Shown here: in pieces, positions 27,425-35,252 of the stretch | Layout of the letters: every line of letters starts with the position of its first letter | How positions within the stretch are numbered: position 1 is the stretch's first letter | Assembly (NCBI RefSeq): GCF_900119165.1 | Contig: NZ_FPJG01000006.1 | Span: 6,853,501-6,917,500, forward strand | From: Amycolatopsis australiensis | GTDB lineage: Bacteria; Actinomycetota; Actinomycetes; Mycobacteriales; Pseudonocardiaceae | DNA: 64,000 nucleotides | Direction: 5' to 3' | Notes under the pieces: generated by a model | Databases searched by the model: none | Told to the model about the DNA's origin: nothing | Seen by the model: the letters and a program-made list of their open reading frames with translations, nothing else | Translations under genes and position numbers: made by a program

Positions 27425-27907
27425 GTGAACGTCGAAGTAACTCCCCTGCCCGGCATCGGGGTCCGCAAGGACTTCGCCACCCGTACCGGCCGCCGCATCG
27501 GGGTCGTCACCCAGCGGGACGGGCACATCGAGCTGATCGTGTCCAAATCGGACGATCCCGACGCCTGCGCCGCCTCGATCCCGCTGACCGCGGACGAGGC
27601 GGGCGCGCTGGCCAACCTGCTCGGTGCGCCGCAGCTGGTCGCCCAGCTCACCGAGGAGCACCGGGACCTGCCGGGGATCAGCACGCGGCAGCTGCCGATC
27701 AAGCCGTCCGGCCCGTTCGACGGCCGGACGCTCGGCGACACCGCGATGCGCACCCGCACCGGCGTCTCGGTGGTCGCGGTGGCGCGGGCGGGGCAGGTGC
27801 ACCCCTCGCCGGCGCCGGACTTCACGTTCACCGGGGGCGACCTGCTGGTCGCGGTCGGCACGAGCGAGGGTCTCGAGGCCGCCGCCAAGATCCTCAAGTA
27901 CGGCTGA
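27425..27907 (+). CDS. K+/H+ antiporter regulatory subunit (KhtT-like, TrkA-C)
   Basis: 160 residues. The N-terminal half (VEVTPLPGIGVRKDFATRTG, RRIGVVTQRDG) matches the KhtT regulatory domain; the C-terminal half (about 85-155) is a TrkA_C/RCK-C domain (RTRTGVSVVAVARAGQ, FTGGDLLVAVGTSEGLEA). Soluble partner of the antiporter encoded 7 bp downstream; in Bacillus KhtT gates KhtU in response to pH and nucleotides. The start GTG sits 6 bases behind TACGGT (27413-27418), so the mRNA is probably leaderless. Confidence 0.88.
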   Translation: MNVEVTPLPGIGVRKDFATRTGRRIGVVTQRDGHIELIVSKSDDPDACAASIPLTADEAGALANLLGAPQLVAQLTEEHRDLPGISTRQLPIKPSGPFDGRTLGDTAMRTRTGVSVVAVARAGQVHPSPAPDFTFTGGDLLVAVGTSEGLEAAAKILKYG

Positions 27908-27914
27908 GCGGCCG

Positions 27915-29108
27915 ATGGACCACACCGCGCTGTCCCTGATCGAACTGGGGGCGGTCTTCTTCGCGCTGGGCGTGCTCGGGCGCCTGGCCGGCAAGATCGG
28001 CCTCTCCCCCATCCCGCTCTACCTGCTCGGCGGCCTCTGCTTCGGCTCGGGCGGGCTGATCCCGCTGACCGACATCGGCGGCTTCACCCACCTGGCCGGC
28101 GAAATCGGCGTCGTGCTGCTGCTCCTGCTGCTCGGCCTCGAGTATTCGGCGGCCGAGCTGTTCACCGGGCTGCGCCGCTCCTGGACGGCGGGCCTGCTGG
28201 ACATCGTCCTCAACGCCGCCCCGGGCGCGGCGGTCGCGTTGCTGCTGGGCTGGGGCCCGGTCGGCGCGATGGTGATGGCGGGCGTCACGTACATCTCGTC
28301 GTCCGGCATCGTCGCGAAGGTGCTCGGCGACCTCGGCCGGCTGGGCAACCGCGAGACGCCGGTGGTGCTCTCGATCCTCGTGTTCGAGGACCTCGTGATG
28401 GCGCTCTACCTGCCGATCCTCACGGCGGTGCTCGGCGGGGTGTCGCTGCTGGGCGGCATGGAAGCCGTCGGGATCTCGCTGCTGGTGATCACCGTGGTGC
28501 TGGTGATCGCGCTGAAGTTCGGCCGCTACGTCTCGGCGGCGGTCGACAGCCCCGACCGCGAGGTGTTCCTGCTCAAGGTCCTCGGCGCGGCCCTGCTGGT
28601 GGCGGGCGTCGCGTCGGCGATGCAGGTGTCGGCGGCGGTGGGCGCGTTCCTGCTCGGCATCGCGATCTCGGGCTCGACGGCGGAGAACGCGACGCACCTG
28701 CTGGAGCCGTTGCGCGACCTGTTCGCGGCGGTGTTCTTCGTGGTGTTCGGGCTGAACACGAACCCGGCATCGATCCCGCCGGTGCTGGGCTGGGCGATCG
28801 TGCTGGCGGTGGTGACCACGCTGACGAAGGTGGGCACGGGCTGGTGGGCGGCACGCCGCCAGGGCATCGGCAAGATGGGCCGGGCCCGGGCCGGCGCGGC
28901 GCTGGTGGCGCGCGGCGAGTTCTCGATCGTGATCGCGGGCCTGGCGGTGACGGCGGGAGCGGTCGAGGGCGAGCTGGCGGCCCTGGCGACGGCGTACGTC
29001 CTGCTGATGGCGATCCTCGGCCCGACGGCGGCCCGGGTGGTGGAGCCGATAGCCCGGGCACTGCAACGCAAGTCGGCCGCCCGAGCAGCGACAGCCGAAG
29101 CGAACTAG
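27915..29108 (+). CDS. Cation:proton antiporter, CPA2 / KhtU-like
   Basis: 397 residues with about 12 membrane segments, of the Na_H_Exchanger/KefB type without a C-terminal RCK domain. That domain is supplied by the separate KhtT-like protein just upstream. Diagnostic stretches are LLLLLLGLEYSAAEL, GVTYISSSGIVAKVL (ion-binding region of helices 4-5), FEDLVMALYLP and ARGEFSIVIAGLAV. It should expel K+ (or another monovalent cation) in exchange for protons. The start ATG is 7 bp after the khtT-like stop, an operon pair. Exact cation selectivity cannot be read. Confidence 0.88.
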   Translation: MDHTALSLIELGAVFFALGVLGRLAGKIGLSPIPLYLLGGLCFGSGGLIPLTDIGGFTHLAGEIGVVLLLLLLGLEYSAAELFTGLRRSWTAGLLDIVLNAAPGAAVALLLGWGPVGAMVMAGVTYISSSGIVAKVLGDLGRLGNRETPVVLSILVFEDLVMALYLPILTAVLGGVSLLGGMEAVGISLLVITVVLVIALKFGRYVSAAVDSPDREVFLLKVLGAALLVAGVASAMQVSAAVGAFLLGIAISGSTAENATHLLEPLRDLFAAVFFVVFGLNTNPASIPPVLGWAIVLAVVTTLTKVGTGWWAARRQGIGKMGRARAGAALVARGEFSIVIAGLAVTAGAVEGELAALATAYVLLMAILGPTAARVVEPIARALQRKSAARAATAEAN

Positions 29109-29210
29109 CACCGGCCCCAAGCGCCCCAATGCGGCCTTGGTTGCGTCTCACGCACCGAAGGCCGCCTTGGGTGCGTCTCACGCACCGAAGGCCACATTGG
29201 GGCGCTCGGG
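29109..29210. terminator. Branched hairpin filling a convergent gap
   Basis: The whole gap between the antiporter and the S15 peptidase is one structure. An outer 12-bp stem pairs 29120-29131 with 29195-29206 (AGCGCCCCAATG). It encloses two near-identical 27-bp direct repeats at 29137-29163 and 29167-29193, each a hairpin of form GGTGCG-TCTCA-CGCACC (first copy one mismatch). It probably terminates transcription in both directions. Confidence 0.75.
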
Positions 29211-31064
29211 TCAGCGCAGGTCCGCCTGGGCCGCCTGGGCCGCCGACGGCACGAACGCGTCGCCGCCGGGGCGGCCCTGGTGGGTCGCCGCCGCCGGGAC
29301 CACGCCCGCCAGCGGGACCGACACCGATGTCCGGGCCAGGTCCACGGTCAGCCGGCCCGGCTGGGCCGGACCCCGGATGAAGCTGCCGTCCGTGCCGCCG
29401 ATGATCAAGGCCAGCGCGTGCCCGCGCGGCACGATGTGGTCGGTCGGGGCCAGCCGGAACGTCATCGTGTACGCCGTCCCCGGCGTCAGCGGTCGTTCCT
29501 GGGAAAGGGACGCGTAGTTCGCCAGGTCCGCCCACCCGCGGCCGAGGATCGTGTAGTTCACCTTCTTCACGTCCGCCGACGTGATCCGGTAACAGGCGTC
29601 GTCGCCGGGCGTCGACGCGCCCCAGCAGTTCTCCGCCGTTCCCGTCTTGATCCCTTCACCGTTTCCGGTGAAGTTCCGGATCGTCGCCGGGCCGAGGTCC
29701 ACCAGCAGCGCCGACAAGCGCGCCGATGACGTGCTCGGTGTCGCCGTGACGGTCACCGAGGACGTCCCCGAGACGTGCACGTCCGAGGACAGCGTCCCGG
29801 TCGAGTAGGTCAGCGCCGCGCTGCCCGGGTCGGTCACCCAGGTGTCCTCGCCCACGCTCGGGTTGTCGGTGAAGGACGCCGTGCCCGAGGCCGCCGACGT
29901 GCCGAGCGTTCCCGAAACGTGGGGTCGCAAAGTGGTCGCGACCGCGTCGGCCGCCGGGTACGCGCTTTGCGTCACCCACAGGTCCGGCTGCCGCTCGACG
30001 GTGGCCTGCGGGCCGTTCTGGACGCCGTTGTCGATGCCGAGCAGGTAGTGGTCGAACCAGCGGTGCAGCAGGTCGACCCAGTCCGCGCGCCGGTAGTCGA
30101 ACGGGTCGACGTGCCCGGTCTGCGACAGCCAGATCTTCTTCTCGACGCGCAGCCCGGCCCACCACTGTCCGAAGTGGATGGTCTTGACGTTGAGGTCGTT
30201 GACGCCGTGCGACAGCAGCACGCTCGCGCGCACGTCGGCCGCGTGCGTGACGTAGTCCCGGTCCGCCCACAGCGGCCCGTAGTCGCCGTTCGCCGTCGCG
30301 CCCTGCCGGAGGGCCTGGTTCTGCGCCGAGCAGTCCTGCCCGCCGTTGCGGTCCTCGACGGTCTGCGCGAGCCCCGCCGGGCTGGAGCCGAAGACCGCGC
30401 CGTCGGAACGGTAGTAGTCGTACCACGAGCTGATCGCGGAGATCGGCACGATCGTCTTGAGTCCCGCGACGCCGGTCGCCGCGACCCCGTTGGCGACGGT
30501 GCCGTCGTAGGACTTCCCGATCATGCCGACGTTCCCGCTGCTCCAGCCCGCGGTGACCGGGCTGCCGCCGGTCTTCGCGCGGTAGCCGGTCGCGCGGCCG
30601 TTCAGCCAGTCGACGACCTTGCGCGCCGAGTCGACGTCGGAGGAGCCGCCGACGTCCGCGCAGCCGGCCGAGCGGTTCGTCCCGGCCAGGTCGACGAGCA
30701 CCACGGCGTAGCCGCGCGGCACGAAGTAGTTGTCGTAGAACAGCGGGAACTTCACCGGTTTCCCGGCGCTGTCGTAGGTCTTGAGCTCGCTCTCGTTGCC
30801 GCGCCCGCAGCACGAGTAGTAGGGGCTGGCGTCCATGATCACCGGAACGCCCGACGTCGGTTCGCCCGGCCGCACGATGTCGGCGGCGACCCGGTCGGAG
30901 CGGCCGTCGCCGTCGCCGTCGTGCCCGATGTCGACCCACACGGTTTCGCGGATCGCCTTCGCGTAGTCGTAGACCGGTTCGCTCGCCGCCGGCGCCGCGG
31001 CGGCCGGGGCCACCACGCCGGACAGGAGAACCGCGAGGACCCCGCACACCACACCGAGTCGCAT
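29211..31064 (-). CDS. S15-family Xaa-Pro dipeptidyl-peptidase, secreted
   Basis: 617 residues from MRLGVVCGVLAVLLSGV, a Sec signal ending near APAAAAPA. The alpha/beta-hydrolase domain carries the nucleophile S185 in GKSYDGT and the catalytic His in LSQTGHVDPFDYRRA. The C-terminal X-Pro_dipeptidase beta-sandwich domain follows (about 400-600, ending in ... IIGGTDGSFIRGPAQPG). The CocE/NonD esterase group shares this architecture, but the length and YYSCCGRGNE segment fit the secreted Xaa-Pro peptidases of actinobacteria. It is divergent from the methyltransferase gene with 67 bp between. Confidence 0.87.
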   Translation of the reverse strand: MRLGVVCGVLAVLLSGVVAPAAAAPAASEPVYDYAKAIRETVWVDIGHDGDGDGRSDRVAADIVRPGEPTSGVPVIMDASPYYSCCGRGNESELKTYDSAGKPVKFPLFYDNYFVPRGYAVVLVDLAGTNRSAGCADVGGSSDVDSARKVVDWLNGRATGYRAKTGGSPVTAGWSSGNVGMIGKSYDGTVANGVAATGVAGLKTIVPISAISSWYDYYRSDGAVFGSSPAGLAQTVEDRNGGQDCSAQNQALRQGATANGDYGPLWADRDYVTHAADVRASVLLSHGVNDLNVKTIHFGQWWAGLRVEKKIWLSQTGHVDPFDYRRADWVDLLHRWFDHYLLGIDNGVQNGPQATVERQPDLWVTQSAYPAADAVATTLRPHVSGTLGTSAASGTASFTDNPSVGEDTWVTDPGSAALTYSTGTLSSDVHVSGTSSVTVTATPSTSSARLSALLVDLGPATIRNFTGNGEGIKTGTAENCWGASTPGDDACYRITSADVKKVNYTILGRGWADLANYASLSQERPLTPGTAYTMTFRLAPTDHIVPRGHALALIIGGTDGSFIRGPAQPGRLTVDLARTSVSVPLAGVVPAAATHQGRPGGDAFVPSAAQAAQADLR

Positions 31065-31131
31065 GCCGGTCACGCTAGCGAGCCGGCGAACCCGCCCACC
31101 ACGGCGGAAAGTCGGGGGTACGTTGGCGGTC

Positions 31132-31950
31132 GTGACCGAGTCCCTGCCCGCTGTGAGCCGCACCGCCGTCGGCGTCGCCGCCCTGCGCGCCTACGAGAGC
31201 AGCCGGCCGGACCGGCTGTTCGACGACCCGTACGCGGCCGCGTTCGCCGCGGCCGGCCACCCGGCGCTGCCCGCCACCGGCCGCGGCGACGCGCAGGCCC
31301 GGCTGGGCATGCTGTTCTACCCGCAGGTCGTGATCCGCACCCGGTTCTTCGACGACTACCTGCTCGGCAGCGGCTGCCCGCAGGTGGTGCTGCTCGCGGC
31401 CGGGCTCGACGCCCGGGCGTTCCGCCTGGCCTGGCCGCCAGGCACCCGCGTGTTCGAGATCGACCTGCCGGAGGTGCTGGCGTTCAAGGACGAGGTCCTC
31501 GCCGCGCACGGCGCGTCACCGGCGTGCGAACGGGTCGTCGTGCCGGCGGACCTGCGCGGGAACTGGGCGAAGGCCGTGCGTGACGCCGGGTTCGACCCGG
31601 CGGTCCCGACCGCGTGGCTGGCCGAAGGGCTGCTGATCTACCTGGCGCGGGAGGACGCCGAGCGGCTGCTGACCGCCGTCCGGGAGCTGTCGGCGCCGGG
31701 CAGCCGGATCGCGTTCGAGCACCGGCCGGGCACGCCGCCGGAGAGCCTGATCGCCCGCGCCCGCGCTACCGAAGGCGGCGAGCCCGTAACGGCCCTGTGG
31801 CGCGGCGGGCTCGGCGGCCGCGCACCGGAGTGGCTGGCCGCCCACGGCTGGGAGCCGTCGACGGTCACGCGCGCCGAGCTGGCCGCCCGGTACGGGCGGC
31901 CGTCGGACGATGACGCCACCGCCGGCGGGTTCGTCACCGCCGTGCTGTGA
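31132..31950 (+). CDS. Class I SAM-dependent methyltransferase (LCMT-like)
   Basis: 272 residues of the leucine carboxyl methyltransferase-like family (PF04072, TIGR00027 group) that is expanded in actinobacteria. Key stretches are SRTAVGVAALRAYES, DDPYAAAFAA, VVLLAAGLDARAFRLAWP (SAM-binding loop) and FEIDLPEVLAFK. The GTG at 31132 lies 7 bases after TACGTT (31119-31124), so a leaderless message is likely; a start at 31063 would overlap the divergent peptidase gene. The methyl acceptor is unknown for most of this family, and the neighbours give no clue. Confidence 0.85.
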   Translation: MTESLPAVSRTAVGVAALRAYESSRPDRLFDDPYAAAFAAAGHPALPATGRGDAQARLGMLFYPQVVIRTRFFDDYLLGSGCPQVVLLAAGLDARAFRLAWPPGTRVFEIDLPEVLAFKDEVLAAHGASPACERVVVPADLRGNWAKAVRDAGFDPAVPTAWLAEGLLIYLAREDAERLLTAVRELSAPGSRIAFEHRPGTPPESLIARARATEGGEPVTALWRGGLGGRAPEWLAAHGWEPSTVTRAELAARYGRPSDDDATAGGFVTAVL

Positions 31951-31989
31951 CAACCGGGCGGCGCCACCCGGACTCTCGAAAAGCGGGCG

Positions 31990-32742
31990 TCAGAGGTCGA
32001 CGGCGCGGTAGAGCGAGCCGACCTCGCCCTTCGTCAGGCGGCGGATCGAGCCCGAGCGCTGGTTGCCGAGCTGGACGTCGCCGATCGCCGTGCGGACCAG
32101 CTTGAGCACCGGGTGGCCGGTGTCCTTGAGCAGGCGGCGCACGATGTGCTTGCGGCCCTCGTGGATGACCAGCTCGACCAGCGACTTGCCGGAGTGCATG
32201 TCCTTGACCCGGAACTGGTCGACCTTGACGATGCCGTCCGGCAGCTCCCAGCCCTTCCGCAGCTCCTTGCCGAGCCCGCGCGGGACGAGCCCGTCGACCT
32301 CGGCGAGGTAGGTCTTGAGCACCCGGTAGGACGGGTGCATCAGCCGGTGCCCGAGGTCGCCGTCGTTGGTCAGCAGCAGCAGGCCCTCGGTGTTCTCGTC
32401 GAGCCGTCCGACGTGCACGACGCCGGGCGTCTCCTCGTACCGGCCGCGCAGGTAGTCGCCGACGCAGGGGCGGCCGCGGTCGTCCGACATCGTCGAGTGC
32501 ACGCCCTTGGGCTTGTTCAAGGCGAGGTAGACCAGGTCGTCGCGCAGGTTCACGCGGGTGCCGTCGACGTGGATGACCGCCTCGTCCGGGTGCACGCGGC
32601 GGCCCAGCTCGGTGACGACCTCGCCGTCCACCTCGACCCGGCCGGCGACGATCAGGTCTTCCGCCGCGCGCCGCGAGGCGACGCCGGCCTGCGAAAGCAC
32701 CTTCTGCAGCCGGACGCCGTCGGGGTGTTCACTGGATGTCAT
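31990..32742 (-). CDS. Large-subunit rRNA pseudouridine synthase (RluB/RsuA type)
   Basis: 250 residues: an N-terminal S4 domain (about 8-60, RLQKVLSQAGVASRRAAEDL) and a RsuA/RluB/RluE catalytic domain. The catalytic Asp is in GRLDENTEGLLLLTNDG, and the late KLVRTAIGDVQLG motif is present. It converts a uridine of 23S rRNA to pseudouridine. It overlaps scpB by 14 nt, the same order (scpA-scpB-pseudouridine synthase) as in mycobacteria, so it is at the end of the segregation operon. RluB is the probable specificity. Confidence 0.92.
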   Translation of the reverse strand: MTSSEHPDGVRLQKVLSQAGVASRRAAEDLIVAGRVEVDGEVVTELGRRVHPDEAVIHVDGTRVNLRDDLVYLALNKPKGVHSTMSDDRGRPCVGDYLRGRYEETPGVVHVGRLDENTEGLLLLTNDGDLGHRLMHPSYRVLKTYLAEVDGLVPRGLGKELRKGWELPDGIVKVDQFRVKDMHSGKSLVELVIHEGRKHIVRRLLKDTGHPVLKLVRTAIGDVQLGNQRSGSIRRLTKGEVGSLYRAVDL

Positions 32743-33955
32743 CGATGGTGTCCACTTCGGGTAGCAGCGGAGCGATCGGGGGCAGGTCGTTCAGTGACGA
32801 CAGCCCCAGTCGCTCCAGGAACAGCTCGGTCGTCACGTACAGCGTGCCGGTCGTCTCGGGATCGGTCCCCATCTCTTCGATGAGGCCGCGGGCGAGCAGC
32901 GTCCGGATCACGCCGTCCACGTTCACGCCACGCACCGCGGCAACCCGCGCGCGGGTCACCGGCTGCCGGTACGCGATCACGGCGAGGCTCTCCAGCGCGG
33001 CCCTGGTCAGCTTCGACCGCTGGCCGTCCAGCAGGAGCTTCTCCACGAACGGGGCATAGACGTCCCTAGTGTAGAACCGCCACCCTTCGCCGACGCGCCG
33101 CAGGTCGATCCCGGAGGCGCGTTCGGTGAACTTCTGCGCCATGGTCCGCAGGGCGACGACGATCCGAGCCTTGGGCTGGTTCAGGGTGTCGGCGAGAAGT
33201 TCCTCGCTGGCGGGCGAGTCGACGACGAGGAGAAGGGCTTCGAGGGCGGCTTCGAGGGCCTCGTCGGAGGTGACGTCGGGCAGGGAGTCGGCATCCCCGG
33301 CGGCGACCAGGTCGGACTCGGGATCGGCCGGGCCGGGCTCGGCTTCGGCGGCGGCCGGTTCGCCGGCGGCACCGGGCTCGGCCGGTTCGGCCGGGTCCGG
33401 CTCGGCCAGTTCGCCGACGGCATCGGGCTCGGCCGCGGTCTCGGGCTCCGCAAGCGCGACACTTTCGGGTGAGAGCTGCGGGTTGGCCTCGGGTTCGGCG
33501 GGACCTTCATCCGCCCCGGCGGCACCCGTCCCCGGCGCGGCGGCTTCGGCCTCGGCCGCGGGCTGCTCGGCGGGCTCGCCCCCGGTCTCCTCGGCGGGTT
33601 CGAAGACTGTGGGCTCGGCCGAGCTCCCCTCGGCTGGCTCGGCGACTGTGGGCTCGACCGAACTCCCCTCGCCCGGCACCCCACCCTCGACCGGCTCAGC
33701 GGCTTCGGCGACCGCCGCCTCGAGCAGCGGCTCCAGCGGCTCACCTTCCTCGGTCACCGGCTCGCCGGACAGCGCCTCGTCCAGCGCCAGCTCCGCCGCG
33801 GCTTCCCCCGGCTCCGGCGGCGAGACCGGCTCGGCGGCATCCGCGGCCCCGGCGGCCACGACCTCCGCGGCATCCGCGGCCCCGGCCTCCGTGACCTCCG
33901 CGGCCTCGCTCGCCGGGGACTCCGGCGCGACCGGCTCGTTGTCTTCGGGGCTCAC
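32729..33955 (-). CDS. scpB: Condensin subunit ScpB with long acidic N-terminal tail
   Basis: 408 residues, about twice the usual ScpB length. The C-terminal ~180 residues are a normal ScpB with two winged helices (SDEALEAALEALLLVVDSP, KLTRAALESLAVIAYRQPVT, RGVNVDGVIRTLLARGLI). The first ~225 residues are a low-complexity Ala/Glu/Pro/Gly region with almost no basic residues and loose repeats such as EPTVAEPAEGSSAEPTVFEP. ScpB bridges the kleisin ScpA on the SMC complex. The gene overlaps scpA by 4 nt and the pseudouridine synthase gene by 14 nt. Composition of the extension stays GC-rich and in frame, so it is probably translated. Confidence 0.93.
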   Translation of the reverse strand: MSPEDNEPVAPESPASEAAEVTEAGAADAAEVVAAGAADAAEPVSPPEPGEAAAELALDEALSGEPVTEEGEPLEPLLEAAVAEAAEPVEGGVPGEGSSVEPTVAEPAEGSSAEPTVFEPAEETGGEPAEQPAAEAEAAAPGTGAAGADEGPAEPEANPQLSPESVALAEPETAAEPDAVGELAEPDPAEPAEPGAAGEPAAAEAEPGPADPESDLVAAGDADSLPDVTSDEALEAALEALLLVVDSPASEELLADTLNQPKARIVVALRTMAQKFTERASGIDLRRVGEGWRFYTRDVYAPFVEKLLLDGQRSKLTRAALESLAVIAYRQPVTRARVAAVRGVNVDGVIRTLLARGLIEEMGTDPETTGTLYVTTELFLERLGLSSLNDLPPIAPLLPEVDTIDDIQ

Positions 33956-34848
33956 CCGTACTCCTCTTCGTCTCCGGCGGTGCGGTCCAGCTCCGCCGCA
34001 ACGGAGGCTTCCTCCACCGATCCGCCCGTCCAGCGGACATGCAGCTCCGCCAGTGCTTCGCTCTGCTCGAACTGGACCGTCGCCTCGCGGTAGAGCTCCA
34101 GCAGCGCCAGGAAGCGCGCCACGATCTCCACCGTGTGCTCGCAGTCCTCCACCAGCTCGCCGAACGTCGCCTGTCCCGCCGATGCCAGCTTCACCCGCAG
34201 GATCGCCGCGTGCTCGCGCACCGAGATGCGGCCCATGTGGATGTGCGCGATCGACACCGTCGGTGGCGGCTTCGGGCGGAACACCGCCACCGCGATCTCC
34301 GCGAACTTCTGCGGCGTCACGCCCAGCATCACCTCGGGCAGCAGACCGACGAACCGCTCCTCCAGCGCCACCGACCGCGGGTAGCGCCGCAGCGCGTTCT
34401 GCTCCAGCTCGCCGAACAGCGCCGCCACCTGCTTGTACGCCCGGTACTGCAGCACCCGCGCGAAGAGCAGGTCACGGGCCTCCAGCAGCGCCAGGTCGTC
34501 CTCGCTCTCGACCTCGGCCGCGGGCAGCAGCCGCGCCGCCTTCAAATCCAGCAGCGTGGCCGCGATGACCAGGAACTCCGTCGTCTCGTCGAGGTTCCAG
34601 TCCGTGCCCAGCGCCCGCGTGTACGCGATGAAGTCGTCGGTGACCTGGTGCAGCGCCACCTCGGTGACGTCGAGCTGGTGCTGGGAGATCAGCTGCAGCA
34701 GCAGGTCGAACGGGCCCTCGAAGTTGGCCAGCCGCACCTTGAACTTCGACGTGCTCAGTTCTTCGGTGTTGACGCCTTCGGGGATCATCCCGCCGTGCAC
34801 CGTCTGGTGCTCTTCGGGGACCTCCGGAGCCGGTTCCGGCTCGTCCAT
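33952..34848 (-). CDS. scpA: Condensin kleisin subunit ScpA
   Basis: 298 residues. The N-terminal kleisin domain includes FKVRLANFEGPFDLLLQLIS and EFLVIAATLLDLKAARLLP; the C-terminal winged helix ends in LALLELYREATVQFEQSEAL. ScpA closes the SMC ring with ScpB and aids chromosome segregation. A ~30-residue acidic start (MDEPEPAPEVPEEHQ) precedes the domain. Its ATG overlaps the stop of the small upstream gene by one base (TGATG), tying ScpA synthesis to that gene and to the ParA-like gene before it. Confidence 0.95.
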   Translation of the reverse strand: MDEPEPAPEVPEEHQTVHGGMIPEGVNTEELSTSKFKVRLANFEGPFDLLLQLISQHQLDVTEVALHQVTDDFIAYTRALGTDWNLDETTEFLVIAATLLDLKAARLLPAAEVESEDDLALLEARDLLFARVLQYRAYKQVAALFGELEQNALRRYPRSVALEERFVGLLPEVMLGVTPQKFAEIAVAVFRPKPPPTVSIAHIHMGRISVREHAAILRVKLASAGQATFGELVEDCEHTVEIVARFLALLELYREATVQFEQSEALAELHVRWTGGSVEEASVAAELDRTAGDEEEYG

Positions 34849-35252
34849 CAGCCCTCGGTTTCGCCGCCGTCTGAGCCGACCACCCGCAGCCGCTGCACCA
34901 GCACCGAGTCCTCGCCGTTCTGGTCGAAGTCGGCCAGCAGCACCGCGACGGCCTCGCGGACCAGCCGGCCGCGGTCGACGACCAGGTCGTGCTTCGCGCG
35001 CAGCGTCAGCCGGGCCTGCTCCATCGCGACGAGCTCGTCGCCGGAGACGTACACGGTGATCTTCGCGTCGTGCTTGGTCCGGCCCGAGCCGTGCGGGGCC
35101 GCGCTGCGGGCGAGTTGTTCCGCGCGGCCGTTGCCCGAAGGCTTGGGCTTCTCCGCGGGCTCGGCCGGGGGCTGGGGAGGGAGATCGAGGGCGGGGCTGG
35201 AGGTGATGCGGAAGAGTTCCGACGCTCCGGGCAGGGAAGCGCGCCTGCTCAC
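34848..35252 (-). CDS. Small RHH-like protein between ParA and ScpA genes
   Basis: 134 residues, not assignable to a named family by eye. The first ~60 residues are polar and Pro-rich. From about residue 64 the stretch KITVYVSGDELVAMEQARLT followed by LVVDRGRLVREAVAVLLADF has the strand-helix-helix pattern of a ribbon-helix-helix DNA-binding dimer; the acidic tail is likely disordered. It starts with GTG overlapping the parA stop (GTGA) and its own stop overlaps scpA (TGATG). RHH partners of ParA ATPases (ParG, Omega type) bind centromere DNA, so this may be an adaptor between the ParA-like ATPase and DNA. That role is inference. Confidence 0.75.
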   Translation of the reverse strand: MSRRASLPGASELFRITSSPALDLPPQPPAEPAEKPKPSGNGRAEQLARSAAPHGSGRTKHDAKITVYVSGDELVAMEQARLTLRAKHDLVVDRGRLVREAVAVLLADFDQNGEDSVLVQRLRVVGSDGGETEG

